A DNA stretch of 5,999 nucleotides from JACZUI01 sp041599115. GTDB taxonomy: Bacteria; Actinomycetota; Acidimicrobiia; Spongiisociales; ZC4RG35. The notes under the pieces are model-generated. The model searched no databases. It was not told the DNA's origin and saw nothing but the letters and a program-made list of their open reading frames with translations. Position numbers and translations under genes: made by a program. Positions 4,574 to 5,999 of this stretch are shown here, in pieces (position 1 is the stretch's first letter; each line of letters begins with the position of its first letter). The stretch covers positions 1 to 5,999 of the forward strand of contig JBFHXF010000114.1 of NCBI GenBank assembly GCA_041599115.1, given 5' to 3'.

Positions 4574-5999
4574 GTGTCGCAGCACACCGGGCACGGCATG
4601 GCCGAACCTCACCAGGCTTCCTCACACCACGAGCACCCCCAGCATGCCGGCAGTGATGGAGACCACGACAAGCATCAGGGGCATTCGCCGGAGATGTTCC
4701 GTGACCGACTCTGGATCAGCCTGATCCTGTCGGTGCCGATCCTCTATTTCTCGGATCCGATCCAGGGCTGGTTCGGGTACCAGGCGGTCTCCTTCTCCGG
4801 AAGCGAATGGATCAACCCGATCCTCGCGACCTTTCTCTACTTCTATGCCGGGATCGTCTTCCTGCGCGGTGGACTGAGGGAGATCCGCGCCCGTCAACCA
4901 GGAATGATGACGTTGATCTCGATCGCCATCTCGGTTGCTTTCTTCTATTCCCTGGCTGTGTCCCTCGGTCTTGCCGGAGACCCCTTCTATTGGGAGTTGG
5001 CGACTTTGCTGGTGGTGATGCTCCTCGGCCACTGGATGGAGATGCGTTCGGTGCAGGCCGCCTCGGGCGCTTTACACGACCTTGCAGCCATGATCCCGCC
5101 GGTTGCGTCTCTGATGACCGCTTCAGGTATCAGCGAGGTGATGGTCTCATCGCTTGTCAATGGCGATCGGGTTTTGATCAAGCCGGGCTCTCAAGTGCCG
5201 GCCGATGGGGTCATCCGTGAAGGCGCCTCCAGCATGAACGAGGCCTTTCTCACCGGTGAATCCCGTCCAGTAGTCAAAATGGTCGGCGACGAGGTCATCG
5301 CCGGCTCGGTCAACGGTGAGGGTGCTCTCACAGTCGAGATCACTCGAATCGGAGATGCCACGACCCTCAGCCAGATCATGAGGCTGGTCGACGAGGCGCA
5401 GAGGTCTCGAAGCCGCTACCAGGCTCTGGCTGATCGGGCGGCTTTCTGGCTGACCATCGTTGCTGTGGGTGTTGCCGCTCCGACCTTTCTCGTCTGGTCG
5501 ATCTGGGGCACCTCTGGGACGACTTTTGCCATCGCACGTTCGGTCACCGTGCTTGTCATCGCCTGCCCGCATGCGCTTGGGCTGGCAATCCCGTTGGTCA
5601 ACATGAACGCAACGGCCATCTCGGCGAGCAATGGCATCCTGGTGCGGAACCGGGAAGCGTTCGAACGGGGGCGTGATGTCAGGATCGTGGCTTTCGACAA
5701 GACCGGAACCCTCACCGAAGGCCGATTTGTCGTATCGAGCGTTACCGACGCCGACAATGACGCCGATTGGGCTTTGACGATGGCCGCATCGTTGGAGCAA
5801 TCATCGGAGCACCCACTCGCAGGTGCGTTGGTCGAAGCTGCGGCAGAACGCCGCTTGCGCATCAGCCAGGCGTCCTCGGTTGTAGCCGTGCCCGGTCGCG
5901 GTATTGAGGGTGTGGTGGACGGACGCTCCATTCGCGTGGGAAGGCCAGAGTGGGCCCAGGAGCTCGAGAATCCTGTACCTGAGAGCTTGGTGACAGCCC
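4574..5999 (+). CDS. copB: CopB-type P1B copper/silver-translocating ATPase (3' end cut by window)
   Basis: A membrane heavy-metal pump, 475 codons seen, running off the right edge. The N-terminus (1-40) has ten histidines and no CxxC heavy-metal domain, as in CopB rather than CopA. Helices are visible at about 47-60, 80-98, 113-133, 138-157 (with GHWME, 152-156), 289-311 and 322-345. The sixth carries CPHALGLAIP with CPH at 331-333, the ion-site motif of the CopB (P1B-3) group. Actuator TGES is at 227-230, the phosphorylation site DKTGT at 375-379, and the nucleotide domain has SEHPL (His413) and GRGIEG (441-446). The rest of the ATP-binding and hinge regions lie outside. GTG 4574 is preferred because GGTGA (4565-4569) overlaps the SHOCT stop just upstream; ATG 4598 and ATG 4694 lack such a site, and 4694 would drop the His-rich tail. 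The family exports Cu(+)/Cu(2+) or Ag(+); the exact ion is not shown. Confidence 0.93.
   Translation, partial: MSQHTGHGMAEPHQASSHHEHPQHAGSDGDHDKHQGHSPEMFRDRLWISLILSVPILYFSDPIQGWFGYQAVSFSGSEWINPILATFLYFYAGIVFLRGGLREIRARQPGMMTLISIAISVAFFYSLAVSLGLAGDPFYWELATLLVVMLLGHWMEMRSVQAASGALHDLAAMIPPVASLMTASGISEVMVSSLVNGDRVLIKPGSQVPADGVIREGASSMNEAFLTGESRPVVKMVGDEVIAGSVNGEGALTVEITRIGDATTLSQIMRLVDEAQRSRSRYQALADRAAFWLTIVAVGVAAPTFLVWSIWGTSGTTFAIARSVTVLVIACPHALGLAIPLVNMNATAISASNGILVRNREAFERGRDVRIVAFDKTGTLTEGRFVVSSVTDADNDADWALTMAASLEQSSEHPLAGALVEAAAERRLRISQASSVVAVPGRGIEGVVDGRSIRVGRPEWAQELENPVPESLVTA

Noticed and set aside
5147..5800. 217-codon minus-strand open frame
   Set aside because: It is antisense to the CopB ATPase through TGES, CPH and DKTGT motifs.

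Overview
The window looks like a chromosomal segment of a high-GC actinobacterium, probably from an uncultured or poorly studied lineage. The reasons are the GC-rich codon use, a protein of the F420H2-dependent (deazaflavin) reductase family, a small DUF6153-like membrane protein with a C-terminal CVLRA, and GC-rich hairpins without U-tracts between transcription units. This placement is inferred from gene content only. No rRNA, tRNA, CRISPR array, transposase or other mobile element was seen.

Layout. At the left edge is the 3' end of an unidentified plus-strand gene (3-83). It converges, with a 9-base gap, on a minus-strand FPR-type ferredoxin/flavodoxin-NADP(+) reductase (93-1328). This reductase carries an N-terminal extension resembling the N-terminal domain of Nfu/NifU iron-sulfur scaffolds. 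Divergent from it, with only about 50 bases between the start codons, is a DDN-type F420-dependent reductase (1376-1780). Next come three tightly packed plus-strand genes for small membrane proteins of unknown function (1894-3075): 4-TM, 3-TM and 2-TM. Their stop and start regions overlap or couple, and a long nested hairpin follows.

The right half has a copper theme. A DUF6153-like two-TM protein (3224-3559) precedes a lipoprotein cupredoxin with a complete His-Cys-His-Met type-1 copper site (3605-4111). A hairpin (4179-4202) then separates these from a promoter with a 20-bp spacer. That promoter contains an imperfect dyad ending in GGAAGGT, which is the hallmark of MerR/CueR-type metal-responsive control. 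It drives a one-TM SHOCT protein (4309-4569) and, four bases after its stop codon, a CopB-type P1B ATPase. The ATPase has a His-rich N-terminus and a CPH transmembrane motif, and it runs off the right edge of the window.

How they fit together: the right half reads as an envelope copper-handling module, with an exported copper protein next to a metal-inducible exporter operon. The left half is redox metabolism (NADPH/ferredoxin and F420). The membrane trio in the middle has no assignable function, but its conserved-looking His/Trp positions and outer-face cysteine pair make it the least explained part of the window.
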